DNA of 64,000 nucleotides from Paraburkholderia sprentiae WSM5005 (GTDB lineage Bacteria; Pseudomonadota; Gammaproteobacteria; Burkholderiales; Burkholderiaceae): the NCBI RefSeq assembly GCF_001865575.2, contig NZ_CP017563.2, positions 248,001 to 312,000 on the forward strand, written 5' to 3'. The notes beneath the pieces are model-generated. The model saw nothing but the letters and a program-made list of their open reading frames with translations, searched no databases and had not been told where the DNA came from. A program made the translations under genes and the position numbers. Shown piece by piece: positions 34,673-43,822 of the stretch (its first letter is position 1; every line of letters begins with the position of its first letter).

Positions 34673-36550
34673 TCATCGAGGAGATGCAAGATTCAGTCCA
34701 GGCGTCTTCTGCCACCACGTCGACAGTACCCATTCGTCGGCGGCGAAGTAAAGCGGCAGCTTCGCGGGATAGGCGAGGCTGCTGCGGTACGCGATGCGAT
34801 GAACCGCCGAATACCAGTGCGGAACGACGTAATAGCCGTTCATCAACACCCGGTCGAGCGCGTGGGTCGCGTCGACGAGCTGCTCGCGCGTTTGCGCGCC
34901 CAGCACCTTGCGCAAGATCGCATCGACGGCGGGCAACTTCACGCCCGCGAGGTTATCGGAGCCCGGCTCGTCCGCGTACTTGCTGCCGAAGCGCGACAGC
35001 TGCTCGGTGCCCGGCACCTGCACGTCGGGCAGGCGCACGGTCGTCAGGTCGAAGTCGAACGCGTCGATGCGCTTTTGAATCAGCGCAAAGTCGGCGGTGC
35101 GAAAGTTCATCGTGATGCCGAGCTTCTGCAGATTGCGGCCGAATGCGGCGGCGACCGGCTCCATCGACGCGCCGCCGCCCGTGTCGCCGAGCAGTTCGAA
35201 GACGAACGGCTGACCCTTCGCGTTGCGCAGCGCACCGTCGCGATAAGTCCAGCCCACCTGCGCCAGCAGTTCGCGCGCCTTGATGAGGTTGGCGCGCAGC
35301 GACCCCGGCGGATCGGTGTCGGGCTGCTGCGGCATGTCGCCGAACACGGCGGGATCGAGTTCCTTGCGCAGCGGCTCCAGAATCGCGAGTTCGCCTGGGC
35401 TGGGTTTGCCCCTGGCCTGCAGGTCCGTATTGACGAAGAAGCTGTCCGTGCGTTTGTACTGGTTGTAGAAAAGCTGCCGGTTGAGCCACTCGAAGTCGAA
35501 CGCGAGATCGAGCGCTTCGCGTACGCGCACGTCCCGGAACAGCGGCCGCCGCAGGTTGATGAAAAAGCCCTGCATGCCGGCGCCGTTGTGATGAGGAAAC
35601 TCGCGCTTGATCAACTCGCCGCTGTCGAAACGCTTGCCGATATCGCGCCGCACCCAGCTTTGCGCGGTGTGTTCGACGAGCACATCGTACTCACCCGCCT
35701 TGAACGCTTCGAGCTGCGCGACCGCGTCCGCGTACAGCTTGTAGTCGATGTGCGCGAAGTTGTGCGTGCCCACGCGGACGGGCAGCGACGCGCCCCAATA
35801 GTCCGGATTGCGCTTGTAGCTGATGGTTCGGCCATTGTCGTACCGGTCGATCAGATAGTCGCCGCTGGCGATCGGCTTCTCGAACGCGAGTTGGTCGAAA
35901 GGAATGCGCGTGCCGTCCGGCCTCATGCCCCACTTGTGCGAAAACACCGGGATGCCGCCCGCGAGCAGGGGCATCTCGCGCGTCGCGACCTTGAAATCGA
36001 AACGGATCGTGAGCCGGTCGAGGACCACCGCGCGCGCGATCTGCCCGAAGTACACCGCGAACTGCGGCAGCGCCTGCGGACTTTTCAGCGTGTCGAACGA
36101 GAACTTGACGTCCGCTGCCGTGACCGGGTCGCCGTTTGAGAAACGCGCCTTCGGATTGATGTGGAAGGTTGCCGACAGGCCGTCTTTCGCGACGTCGATG
36201 TCGTCGGCGAGCAGACAATACGCGCTCGCCACTTCGTCGGCGCTGCCGGTGGTGAGGCTTTCGAACATCAGCCCCAGTCCCGGTGCGGGATTGCCTCGCA
36301 GCGTAAACGGATTGAACTTGTCGAAGCTCGTCAGCCGGTTCGGATTCGCGAGTACGAGGGTGCCGTCGCGGGGCGCGTCGGGATTGACGTAATCGAAATG
36401 CTTGAAATCGGCTGGGTATTTTGGCTCGCCGTATTGGGCGATGGCGTAGACCGCCCAGTCAGAATTGGCGCTCCAGATGGCCGCGGCGCTCAGCGCGAGC
36501 GCGAGCAGCAACCGCCACCGGTTGGACGAGCGGATCGTCGAATAACTCAT
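34673..36550 (-). CDS. Extracellular solute-binding protein family 5 (YejA-like)
   Basis: A 625-residue periplasmic peptide/opine-type binding protein. I start at the ATG at 36550 because it gives a normal signal peptide (RWRLLLALALSAAAIWSA). An ATG at 36610 overlaps the upstream stop. SBP_bac_5 features include YPADFKHFDYVNPDAPRDG, FNPFTLRGNPAPGLGLMFESL and LDLAFDFEWLNRQLFY. YejA-type proteins bind oligopeptides such as microcin C. No permease or ATPase genes are adjacent, so it may serve a distant transporter. Confidence 0.88.
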   Translation of the reverse strand: MSYSTIRSSNRWRLLLALALSAAAIWSANSDWAVYAIAQYGEPKYPADFKHFDYVNPDAPRDGTLVLANPNRLTSFDKFNPFTLRGNPAPGLGLMFESLTTGSADEVASAYCLLADDIDVAKDGLSATFHINPKARFSNGDPVTAADVKFSFDTLKSPQALPQFAVYFGQIARAVVLDRLTIRFDFKVATREMPLLAGGIPVFSHKWGMRPDGTRIPFDQLAFEKPIASGDYLIDRYDNGRTISYKRNPDYWGASLPVRVGTHNFAHIDYKLYADAVAQLEAFKAGEYDVLVEHTAQSWVRRDIGKRFDSGELIKREFPHHNGAGMQGFFINLRRPLFRDVRVREALDLAFDFEWLNRQLFYNQYKRTDSFFVNTDLQARGKPSPGELAILEPLRKELDPAVFGDMPQQPDTDPPGSLRANLIKARELLAQVGWTYRDGALRNAKGQPFVFELLGDTGGGASMEPVAAAFGRNLQKLGITMNFRTADFALIQKRIDAFDFDLTTVRLPDVQVPGTEQLSRFGSKYADEPGSDNLAGVKLPAVDAILRKVLGAQTREQLVDATHALDRVLMNGYYVVPHWYSAVHRIAYRSSLAYPAKLPLYFAADEWVLSTWWQKTPGLNLASPR

Positions 36551-36609
36551 CACTATGTTGCGATATCCGCGCCGCCGGATCCGCACGGCAGGCGATCGCG
36601 CTGTGTGCA

Positions 36610-37929
36610 TCAGCCGCCCGCGCCGGTCACGCGCCACACCGTGTTGCCGACGTCATCGGCGATCAGGAGGCCGCCGTCGCGATCCTGAGCGACGCCCACG
36701 GGTGCGCCATACAGCTCCTTCTGATCCGGCGATGTAAAGCCGGTCACGACATCCTTTGGCGCGCCGACCGGTTTGCCGTTCTCGAAGGTCACGTACGAGA
36801 CCACGTAACCGCTCAACGGCGAGCGGTCCCAACTGCCGTGCTCGCCGATGAACGCGCCGCCGCGATATTGCGCGGGCAGGTTGTTGCCGGTATAGAACGT
36901 CAGTCCGAGTGCTGCAACATGCGAGCCGAGCGAGAAGTCGGGGGCAATCGCCTTCGCGACGAGGTCGGGACGCTGCGGTTGTGCGCGTGGATCGACGTGC
37001 TGGCCATAGTAGCTGTACGGCCAACCGTAGAAGGCGTTCTCCTTCACCGAGGTCAGATAGTCGGGCACGAGATCGGGGCCGATCTCGTCGCGCTCGTTCG
37101 CGATGGCCCACAGCCGGCCCGTCGTCGGTTCCCATTGCAGGCCGGTCGGATTGCGAATGCCCGCGGCGTAGATGCGGCTTGCGCCCGTCGCCGTATCGAC
37201 TTCGAGGACGTCCGCGCGGCGATATTCGACTTCCAGGCCGTTCTCCCCGACATTGCTGTTCGAGCCGACGCCCACATACAGCTTCTTGCCGTCACGACTG
37301 GCGAGCAGCGCTTTGGTCCAATGATGGTTGATCGTATCAGGGAGATCGGCGAGTTCGACGCCGCGCTCGCTGATGGTGGTTTCGCCCGTCTTGTACGGAA
37401 ACTTTAGTATGGCGTCCGTATCGGCGACATACAGGGTATCGCCGACGAGCTGCATGCCGAATGGCGAGTGCAGATGGTCGATGAACACGTACCGCTCCCA
37501 TTCGCCGCTGCCGTTGGCGGGTTTTCTGAGCAGTGTGATGCGATTCGCGCCTTTCTCCTTCTTTCCCGACCGGCTTTCGATCATTCCGGCGATCACCTGC
37601 TTCGGCGTGGTCACGGCCTCCTCGTTCGGGCTATTGGATTCGGCGACGAGGACGTCACCATTGGGAAGCGTATAGAGCTGGCGAGGGTGCACGAGTCCCG
37701 AGGCGATCTTCTCGATCTTCAAGCCGTCGGCCACCTTGGGCGTCGCGCCGTTTTTCCACCCGGCGTATTTCGGCACCTGCATCGGCGGCGCGAAGAAGTT
37801 GCGTGCCCGCGGTATCGACGGATTCGCTCCTGCCTGTTGCGACGGCGTGTACTCAGCCTGTACGTGGCAGCCGCTGAGCAGCACCGGGATGGCGACGACG
37901 AGCGCGCTGCCGGCGATGAGCTTATCCAT
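36610..37929 (-). CDS. PQQ-dependent sugar dehydrogenase family (L-sorbosone dehydrogenase-like)
   Basis: A 439-residue secreted protein with a lipoprotein signal (VVAIPVLLSGC) and GGAGG before the ATG. The six-bladed propeller has GLVHPRQLYTLPNGDVLVAESN, NHHWTKALLASRDGKKLYVGVGSNSN, GIRNPTGLQWEP and AFIGEHGSWDRSP, the GSDH/sorbosone dehydrogenase motifs where the histidine and arginine serve catalysis with PQQ. It oxidises an aldose or aldehyde in the periplasm. It overlaps the DUF2231 gene upstream by 8 bp, a common pairing in Burkholderiales. Confidence 0.88.
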   Translation of the reverse strand: MDKLIAGSALVVAIPVLLSGCHVQAEYTPSQQAGANPSIPRARNFFAPPMQVPKYAGWKNGATPKVADGLKIEKIASGLVHPRQLYTLPNGDVLVAESNSPNEEAVTTPKQVIAGMIESRSGKKEKGANRITLLRKPANGSGEWERYVFIDHLHSPFGMQLVGDTLYVADTDAILKFPYKTGETTISERGVELADLPDTINHHWTKALLASRDGKKLYVGVGSNSNVGENGLEVEYRRADVLEVDTATGASRIYAAGIRNPTGLQWEPTTGRLWAIANERDEIGPDLVPDYLTSVKENAFYGWPYSYYGQHVDPRAQPQRPDLVAKAIAPDFSLGSHVAALGLTFYTGNNLPAQYRGGAFIGEHGSWDRSPLSGYVVSYVTFENGKPVGAPKDVVTGFTSPDQKELYGAPVGVAQDRDGGLLIADDVGNTVWRVTGAGG

Positions 37930-38383
37930 GGGTCGCCTCCGGGAGATCGAGCCTGTTCAACGCCATGGCGACGTGGGCGATGCTCAGCAGCACGACGGTG
38001 ATGACCGACAGAATCACGTTATCCGGGACCATCGCATAAGCGTCGCGGCTGTGCACGAATGCATTGACGATCGCCGCGATGATCGCGAGCAGGTTGAGCC
38101 AGAAGTCCATTCTTTCGATGCGGGTCACGCGCCGACGCCGCTGCAACCAGACGTGACCGAAATTAAGCAACCGCGGAATGATGGCAATAATGAGGCCCAC
38201 CGTGACGAGCCACGCGGCGCCCTTGCCCCAGAACACGTTACGGCTGCTCATGTAGGTCAGGTCGAAAATCAACGCGCCGACGAACATCCCGTACGGGATG
38301 GGGTTCAATAATTCGAAGATCGCGGGCGCGAGTTTCGATGGCTGGCTGGCTGGAGGTCTGATAGCGGACCGGGTGGCGGACAT
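37922..38383 (-). CDS. DUF2231-type four-helix membrane protein
   Basis: A 153-residue protein from the ATG at 38383 with GAGAGGAA upstream. Four hydrophobic helices begin at FELLNPIPYGMFVGALIFDLTY, WLVTVGLIIAIIPRLL, MDFWLNLLAIIAAIV and VILSVITVVLLSIA. DUF2231 proteins often accompany periplasmic PQQ or cytochrome oxidation systems and may bind haem or pass electrons (inference). It overlaps the sorbosone-dehydrogenase-like gene, so both are likely one unit. Confidence 0.82.
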   Translation of the reverse strand: MSATRSAIRPPASQPSKLAPAIFELLNPIPYGMFVGALIFDLTYMSSRNVFWGKGAAWLVTVGLIIAIIPRLLNFGHVWLQRRRRVTRIERMDFWLNLLAIIAAIVNAFVHSRDAYAMVPDNVILSVITVVLLSIAHVAMALNRLDLPEATHG

Positions 38384-38551
38384 GGCTTTTCCTCTCGAAG
38401 TTGAGCCGGTGTCGTCGTCGCGCGCATTAGCCATGCCTGAACATTTCGGTTGACTGTCGGTCGTCGCGCTCTGCGCGGTTTGGCATGCGCGATGCTGCCA
38501 TTGGAGATTATTCGTTTGCGGCGTCACGAATGAGCGATGCGAGGAGCCGAG

Positions 38552-38719
38552 ATGAAACGATTCATATTGGCGGTTTTACTGCTGATGCCATTGACCTGCG
38601 GCGTAGCGAGTTGTCAGAAAGCGCACAAGGCCGGCAACGACAGCATGAATGCGGGCGGCGCAAAGATCGATGTTTCGGCATCGGCGCCGGTGGATGGGGC
38701 GGCGGGGGCGCGGCGGTAG
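38552..38719 (+). CDS. Small lipoprotein, hypothetical
   Basis: A 55-residue protein with GAGGAGCC before the ATG (MKRFILAVLLLMPLTC). The lipobox-like CGVASC suggests lipidation at Cys21, leaving a 35-residue tail. No known domain. It is divergent from the DUF2231 gene. Confidence 0.6.
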   Translation: MKRFILAVLLLMPLTCGVASCQKAHKAGNDSMNAGGAKIDVSASAPVDGAAGARR

Positions 38720-39385
38720 GGAAGGGTTAGGTTTCAGGGGCTGTGGCCGGAAGTCCGCTATTCAGCGGACGCGAGAGCCAGCTCGATCCAGCGCCTTGAT
38801 CGCGTTGGCGGTGCCCGCCGCGAGTCCATTGTCGGTGACGACGACGCTTTACGTCGACTTTTAATGACGAGACACGCATACCGACTTTTTTGTCCAGCTG
38901 CGATACTCGACCGATGCGGTTGCAAATGAGATACCCGGCGTAATCGTGAATAATTGTCAAAACGTTCTAATCTCAAATTAAAGATGTTGACCGTAACGAG
39001 TCAGGATGGTTAAGTCGTCGGGTGTTTTATGGACAAGTAGAAAAGGCCAAATGGAACAACAGAAGAAGGAAGGGACCGGCGGCAAGGAGGAGTGCCAGGT
39101 CTGCCGTGTGACGTATTCACTATTTTCCAGCTTCCCTGCAATGCCGTCCGCGATGGCTCTGAGCGTCGATATCGGTGAATTCTTTCCGCAGGATACGTTG
39201 CGGTCGTATTCGACCGGAGCGACGGTAAGCGAGTAGTTGGCGAGCGATCCGCCGATGATACGGGCGGTGGCATTCGCGGCGCACATATCGACCACTTCAG
39301 CTGCCCCGGAAGCGCGGCGACGCGCGCATGGCAAGCATCCGGCGGGGATCTCCAGAACGCCCGCGTCAAATTCCTGGGTTATTAA
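38720..39385. other. AT-richer stretch without a convincing gene
   Basis: This 666-bp region is visibly poorer in GC than the surrounding catabolic operons. Short open frames exist on both strands (for example minus 38978-39334), but none has a ribosome site, a signal or a recognisable motif. Together with the AT-richer gene that follows it may be a foreign or decayed segment. Confidence 0.4.
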
Positions 39386-39868
39386 ATGAAAAAAGCTTTT
39401 TTTCTCCTGCTGTTTTTTCCGGCTGTCTCTTTCGCGCTAGATGGGACCGGATCGGTAGATTTTGACTCTGCAATTGTTCCGCTATTGAACAGAAACACAG
39501 TTCTCAAAGACCTCGTGCTTTGTAACTTCGATATCGTCGGCGATCCAATGGGGACGCGAATCGGCGACGTTCAATCGAAGGCTCTGGGAGGAGACAGAGT
39601 CGGGCCTTATTCAATGTGGGCAAATTGGCACGGGAATTCAGGTGTAAAGCCAGTGATTCTCACTATAAATACGCGCACAAATTTTATCGACGCGCACGGA
39701 AAGAAGGTGAGAGGCGATTTGCAAAAAGCGGTTCGCATTGAGGAATACGTCGAGAGTGTCACGATAGAGCCGCCAGACAAAGACCAGCCGCAATCTGTTC
39801 CCGGTGGGCTAAAGCACAGTATCGACGCGCAGGCGTGCTCGGTGAAAACTGGCCAACGCAGCAAATAG
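39386..39868 (+). CDS. Orphan secreted hypothetical protein of low GC
   Basis: A 160-residue protein with a clear signal peptide (MKKAFFLLLFFPAVSFA) and a mature part of about 143 residues with two cysteines that could form a disulfide. I recognise no family. Codon use is AT-richer than in neighbours and there is no good ribosome site, which suggests horizontal transfer. It may be a periplasmic effector, immunity or stress protein, but nothing shows which. Confidence 0.6.
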   Translation: MKKAFFLLLFFPAVSFALDGTGSVDFDSAIVPLLNRNTVLKDLVLCNFDIVGDPMGTRIGDVQSKALGGDRVGPYSMWANWHGNSGVKPVILTINTRTNFIDAHGKKVRGDLQKAVRIEEYVESVTIEPPDKDQPQSVPGGLKHSIDAQACSVKTGQRSK

Positions 39869-39874
39869 CGGGAT

Positions 39875-39900
39875 GACGATTGGCCATAGGCCGAATCGTC
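39875..39900. terminator. Hairpin between convergent genes
   Basis: GACGATTGGCC pairs with GGCCGAATCGTC around ATA with one bulged base. It lies between the orphan secreted gene and the convergent MBL-fold gene. There is no T tract, so termination is a guess. Confidence 0.35.
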
Positions 39901-39975
39901 ACTCGCGTCGGGCGCGGCGTTTCCGAACGGAAAAGACGAAAGACCGGACTGCCATTCCTCTAGTTCGTAGGCGGA

Positions 39976-40934
39976 TCAGTTCTGCAGCGCGTCCCACATT
40001 TCCTTGTCGCGCTGCGCGGTCCAGATGCGCGGATGGCTGATGCCGCTCGCTTCGTCGTAGGCTCGCGATACGTCGAACGGCAGGCAATGCTCGTAGATGA
40101 AGACGTTGCCGAACTTCGGGTCCATAGCCTTGCGCGTGAGCGCCATCGCACCCTTCAGATCGAGTTTGTTCTTGAATGCATCACGGCCCGCCTGCAACAG
40201 CGTAGTGACGAAGTCTTTCGTGTAGTCGAGGCCTTTGTTCACTTCGGTCGGCGACAGCAGCGCGGGGCCGCGACCCCGACCAGCTTCTGCGCGTTCAGCG
40301 CGCGCAATGCCTCGAGCGTCGCGGGCCATTGTTCGAGTTGCGCGTCGCCGCAATAGCAGGCCGCGTCATACTCGACCAGGTCGCCGGAGAACAACACTTT
40401 CTGCGACGGTAGCCAGACGACCGTGTCACCCTTCGTGTGGCCGGAGCCGAGATGCGCGATGCGGACTTCGAGCTTGCCGAGAAAGAGCGTGATTTCCTTT
40501 TCGAAAACCAGTGTCGGCCACGTCAGGCCAGGCACTGTTTCGACACCTGCAAAAAGACGCGGAAAGCGTTCGATTTCCGACTTCATATCGGCTTCGCCGC
40601 GCTCGGCGATCATTTCGTAGGTGCCGCGGCTGGCGATCACCTGCTGCGCGCCTTCCTTGAAGTACGCCGACGCACCCAGCACGCGCACCGCGTGATAGTG
40701 CGACAGCACGACGTATTTGATCGGCTTGTCGGTGACGCCGCGAATCTTCGCGATCAGGTCTTGCGCCATGGCCGGCGTGGCGGTGGTGTCGACGATCAGC
40801 ACCCCGTCGTCACCGATGATCACGCTCGAGTTGGGGTCGCCCTCGGCCGTATACGCATACGCGTTTTCCGACAATTGGGTCCACGTGATCTTCTTTTCTT
40901 CCAGGTCGGCCTGGGATGCGAAAGCCTTCGCCAT
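39976..40934 (-). pseudogene. MBL-fold metallo-hydrolase, frameshifted
   Basis: Two overlapping minus-strand frames make one protein. The first (from 40934) carries the fold start to LEALRALNAQKLVG; the second, from about 40274 to 39976, continues GRGPALLSPTEVNKGLDYTKDF to the end. Joining needs one extra base at the C run 40274-40277 (GGGG on the coding strand). The usual HxHxDH reads SHYHAVRVLG, lacking the site-2 Asp, while LGSGHTKGDTVVW and LFSGDLVEYD are kept. Divergent from the first IclR gene. It may be a real mutation or a sequencing slip. Confidence 0.8.
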
Positions 40935-40993
40935 GTCTGTCTCGCGACTGGTTGGGGATGACTAATGGTCGTCGCCATGCTTATATTTGTCAG

Positions 40994-41011
40994 TGACAAA
41001 ATATCTTGTCA
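40994..41011. promoter_or_regulatory. 18-bp palindrome in the MBL/IclR divergent promoter
   Basis: TGACAAAATATCTTGTCA is a palindrome with a single mismatched pair. It lies 60 bp from the MBL-fold gene start and 38 bp before the IclR gene start. IclR-type regulators bind such sites to control a divergent target and themselves. Confidence 0.6.
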
Positions 41012-41048
41012 TTCACTAAGTCAGGGTAAACTCCGTTGGTGGGTCGGC

Positions 41049-41903
41049 ATGTCCGATCGGATACCATCTAGGCCTTCCACGGCGACACCGCACAACACGA
41101 TGGCTGACACGACAATCGAAAAGAAACAGCGGGGCATTCAGAGCGTCGAGGTCGGCGCACGCCTGCTGCAGGCGCTGGCGCGGCAGCGCGTACCGCTCGG
41201 GCTGACCGAACTGGCCGGCGACGCGCAACTGTCGTCGGCGCAGGCTCATACGTATCTCGTGAGCCTCACGCGGCTCGGCCTCGTCAAGCGCGACGTCCTT
41301 ACCGGAAACTACGAGCCGGGTCCGCTCTCGTTGCGACTTGGGCTCATGCATATCGAACAGCAGCCGGTCTATCGCGTCGCGGCGCCCTACGCGGCCGCGC
41401 TCGCAGCGCGAATCGGTCTGAGCGTGGCGATCTGTGTGGCGGGCGTGCAGGGACCGACCATCGTGCGCTACGAGCGCAGCGGTGCGCCGCTGCATGTGAA
41501 TCTGCACATCGGCACGGTGATGTCGCTCGAAGCGACCTCGACGGGCCGCGTCTTCTGCGCGTTCTGCGCGCCCGGGCAGGTCGCCGACATGGCGCAGAGC
41601 CAGGCGCGGCCGACGGACTCGACCCCGGCCCGTGGCCGCGCTGCCAAAAGGCCGGCTAGCGCCGAGTGGCGCAAACGCCTCGATGAGATCCGCGCTCGCG
41701 GCATCGAGCGCGGCATCGATGCGCCGAGTCCGGGCGTCAGCAGTCTGAGCGTGCCGGTGTTCGATGGCGACCAACGGATGCAACTCGCGTTGACGGCGAT
41801 CGGCCCGTCGGGCGCGATCGACGTCGAATGGGATGGTGCGGTCGCACGTCAGTTGCTCGACACTTCCCGACGTATCACCGAAGCGGTGCTCCCAGCCGCC
41901 TGA
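41049..41903 (+). CDS. IclR-family transcriptional regulator, first of a tandem pair
   Basis: A 284-residue protein from the ATG at 41049; the ATG at 41100 is an alternative, but the longer form equals the length of the following paralogue. The N-terminal HTH is VEVGARLLQALARQRVPLGL...LSSAQAHTYLVSLTRLGLVKR and the effector domain contains YERSGAPLHVNLHIGTVMSLEATSTGRVF. It faces an MBL-fold hydrolase across a palindrome and probably regulates it. Confidence 0.88.
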   Translation: MSDRIPSRPSTATPHNTMADTTIEKKQRGIQSVEVGARLLQALARQRVPLGLTELAGDAQLSSAQAHTYLVSLTRLGLVKRDVLTGNYEPGPLSLRLGLMHIEQQPVYRVAAPYAAALAARIGLSVAICVAGVQGPTIVRYERSGAPLHVNLHIGTVMSLEATSTGRVFCAFCAPGQVADMAQSQARPTDSTPARGRAAKRPASAEWRKRLDEIRARGIERGIDAPSPGVSSLSVPVFDGDQRMQLALTAIGPSGAIDVEWDGAVARQLLDTSRRITEAVLPAA

Positions 41904-41908
41904 GAACC

Positions 41909-42763
41909 ATGCAGATCGAAACCCCGGGCGCCTCCGAGGCGAACCCGCCCCAACTCGACGACACGAAAGCTCAGCGCGGCATCAGCGCGCTCGACAATAC
42001 CGGCGAACTCCTGCTTGCACTCGTTGCCGCGGGCCGTCCGCTGTCGCTGCGCGATCTGGCCGCCGCCGCCGATATGCCCGCCGCCAAGGCGTTTCCGCAT
42101 CTGGTGAGTCTGCTCAAGGTGGGCTTGCTGAGCCGCGACGACGCGGGTCTCTTCGGCGCGGGACCGCTCGGCATGGAGCTCGGCCTGATCGCGTTGCAGC
42201 GCCTGTCGCCGATCCGCGATGCCGAACCGGAGATCGTCGCGCTCGCGGCGCAGTCCGGCATGAGCGTCGCGGTAGCGATCCTTGGACCTTTGGGGCCTAC
42301 CGTGATCCGCTTCGAAGAATCGGCGAGACCGCAACATGTGAGCCTGCGGGTCGGCACGGTGGTGTCGCTTGTCAACACAGCGATAGGACGCGTGTTCGCC
42401 GCGCATCTCGCGGACGACGTATTGGTTGGGCTGTTGTCGCAGGAATCGATCAGGCTCGCGGGCGCACCGGTTGGCGAGGTGCTCGTGTCGCCGAAAAAGG
42501 GTGTGACGTCGTTGGCCCCGGCCTATCTGGCACGGCGTGCGAAGGTGGTGAAGGAAGGCATTGACGACGCGCTCGATGCGCCGGTGCCGGGCATCGGCAC
42601 GTTGGCCGCGCCCGTGTTCGATCACACGGGCAGTGTCACTCTGGTGGTTGCGGTGATCGGTACGTCGAGCAGCTTCGATTACAGCCTGCAAGGCACGACC
42701 GCGCAAAGGCTCCTGGCGACGACCAGACGGCTGTCGTGGCGGTTCGGCTGGATCGGGCGCTGA
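41909..42763 (+). CDS. IclR-family transcriptional regulator, second of a tandem pair
   Basis: A 284-residue paralogue of the preceding gene, starting 5 bp after its stop (ATG at 41909). GISALDNTGELLLALVAAGR and MPAAKAFPHLVSLLKVGLLSR form the HTH; FEESARPQHVSLRVGTVVSLVNTAIGRVFAAH is the effector-domain start. Same architecture and length point to a local duplication. The two may form heteromers or read different ligands (inference). Its 3' end abuts a monooxygenase remnant that may have been its target. Confidence 0.88.
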   Translation: MQIETPGASEANPPQLDDTKAQRGISALDNTGELLLALVAAGRPLSLRDLAAAADMPAAKAFPHLVSLLKVGLLSRDDAGLFGAGPLGMELGLIALQRLSPIRDAEPEIVALAAQSGMSVAVAILGPLGPTVIRFEESARPQHVSLRVGTVVSLVNTAIGRVFAAHLADDVLVGLLSQESIRLAGAPVGEVLVSPKKGVTSLAPAYLARRAKVVKEGIDDALDAPVPGIGTLAAPVFDHTGSVTLVVAVIGTSSSFDYSLQGTTAQRLLATTRRLSWRFGWIGR

Positions 42764-42769
42764 ACGCAA

Positions 42770-43754
42770 GCCGACCCGCCGGGTCAACCTGCGCGCACCA
42801 GTGCGAGGGCTCGAGCAGCACGTCGGCATTGCCAATGTGGTTCGCCAGCAGCAGCACCAGCTTCGCGTTCATGAAATCGGTGCTTGCCGCGCCTGGCACC
42901 ATCGCGCCGCTGAACGGATCGGCGTCGCGCGTGTTCAGCGGTGAATCGCGCAGCACCGCCGGCACCGACAGACGGCCGCTGTTGACCATGCGCCGCGCGA
43001 ACGGACACTCTTTCGCGAGCTTCAGCGTGGCGTCGCGGAACGTCCGCGAGACCGCGCTTTTCGGCGTGATGAAGTCGGTGGCGCGCGATGAGTTCAGGAT
43101 GTTTTCGTCCGCGGCATCTTGGCGCTCGGATGCATAGGTATCGAGCAGCGCGGGCGGCGCGTCGCCATCGACGACCAGTCGCAGCTTCCAGGCGAGATTG
43201 TCCGTGTCCTGCACGCCGCTATTCGCGCCGCGCGCGCCGAACGGTGACACGCCATGCGCCGAGTCGCCGGCGAACAGCACGCGGCCATGCCGGAAATTGT
43301 CCATCCGCAAGCACGAAAACGTGTACACGCTGACCCATTCGAGCTCGAATTCCGTGTCGTCGCCGAGCAGTGCTTTCACGCGCGGAATCACCTTGTCGGG
43401 CTGCTTCTCCGCGACCGGATCGGCGTCCCAGCCGAGCTGGAAATCGATGCGCCAGACGTTGTCGGGCTGCCTGTGCAGTAGGACCGATTGATTGCGATGA
43501 AACGGTGGATCGAACCAGAACCAGCGCTCGGTCGGAAACGACGCTGTCATTTTCACATCGGCGATAAGGAAGCGGTCCTTGAAGGTGCGACCGTGGCTGT
43601 CGAGGCCGAGTGCCTTGCGCACCGCGCTGCGCGCGCCGTCGGCGGCGATCACATATTGCGCGTGCATCGAATAAACGCCGTCCGGCGTTTCGACTTGCAG
43701 TTCGACATAGTCGTCCTGCTGGGTCACACCGATCACGTTGCTTTTCCAGCGCAT
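42770..43754 (-). pseudogene. Remnant of an FAD-dependent aromatic monooxygenase
   Basis: The open frame encodes the middle of a PheA/TfdB-type hydroxylase: YVIAADGARSAVRKALGL (DG motif), VLFAGDSAHGVSPFGARGAN (GD motif) and NLAWKLRLVVDG. The N-terminal GxGxxG FAD domain is absent upstream, and the C-terminus degenerates near 42800 where the tandem IclR gene ends. It is therefore truncated at both ends and cannot bind FAD normally. The exact substrate type is not resolvable; MhpA-like enzymes are similar. Confidence 0.8.
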
Positions 43755-43822
43755 CTGCCGTCGAGTGCGGGCAGTGCCATTCGTGATACGTTAACCGGCA
43801 CAAGCAGTCGTGGAGGCCGCCC

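Noticed and set aside
39006..39236. 76-codon plus-strand frame, and an overlapping minus-strand frame at 38978-39334
   Set aside because: The two compete with each other, neither has a ribosome site and neither resembles a known protein.
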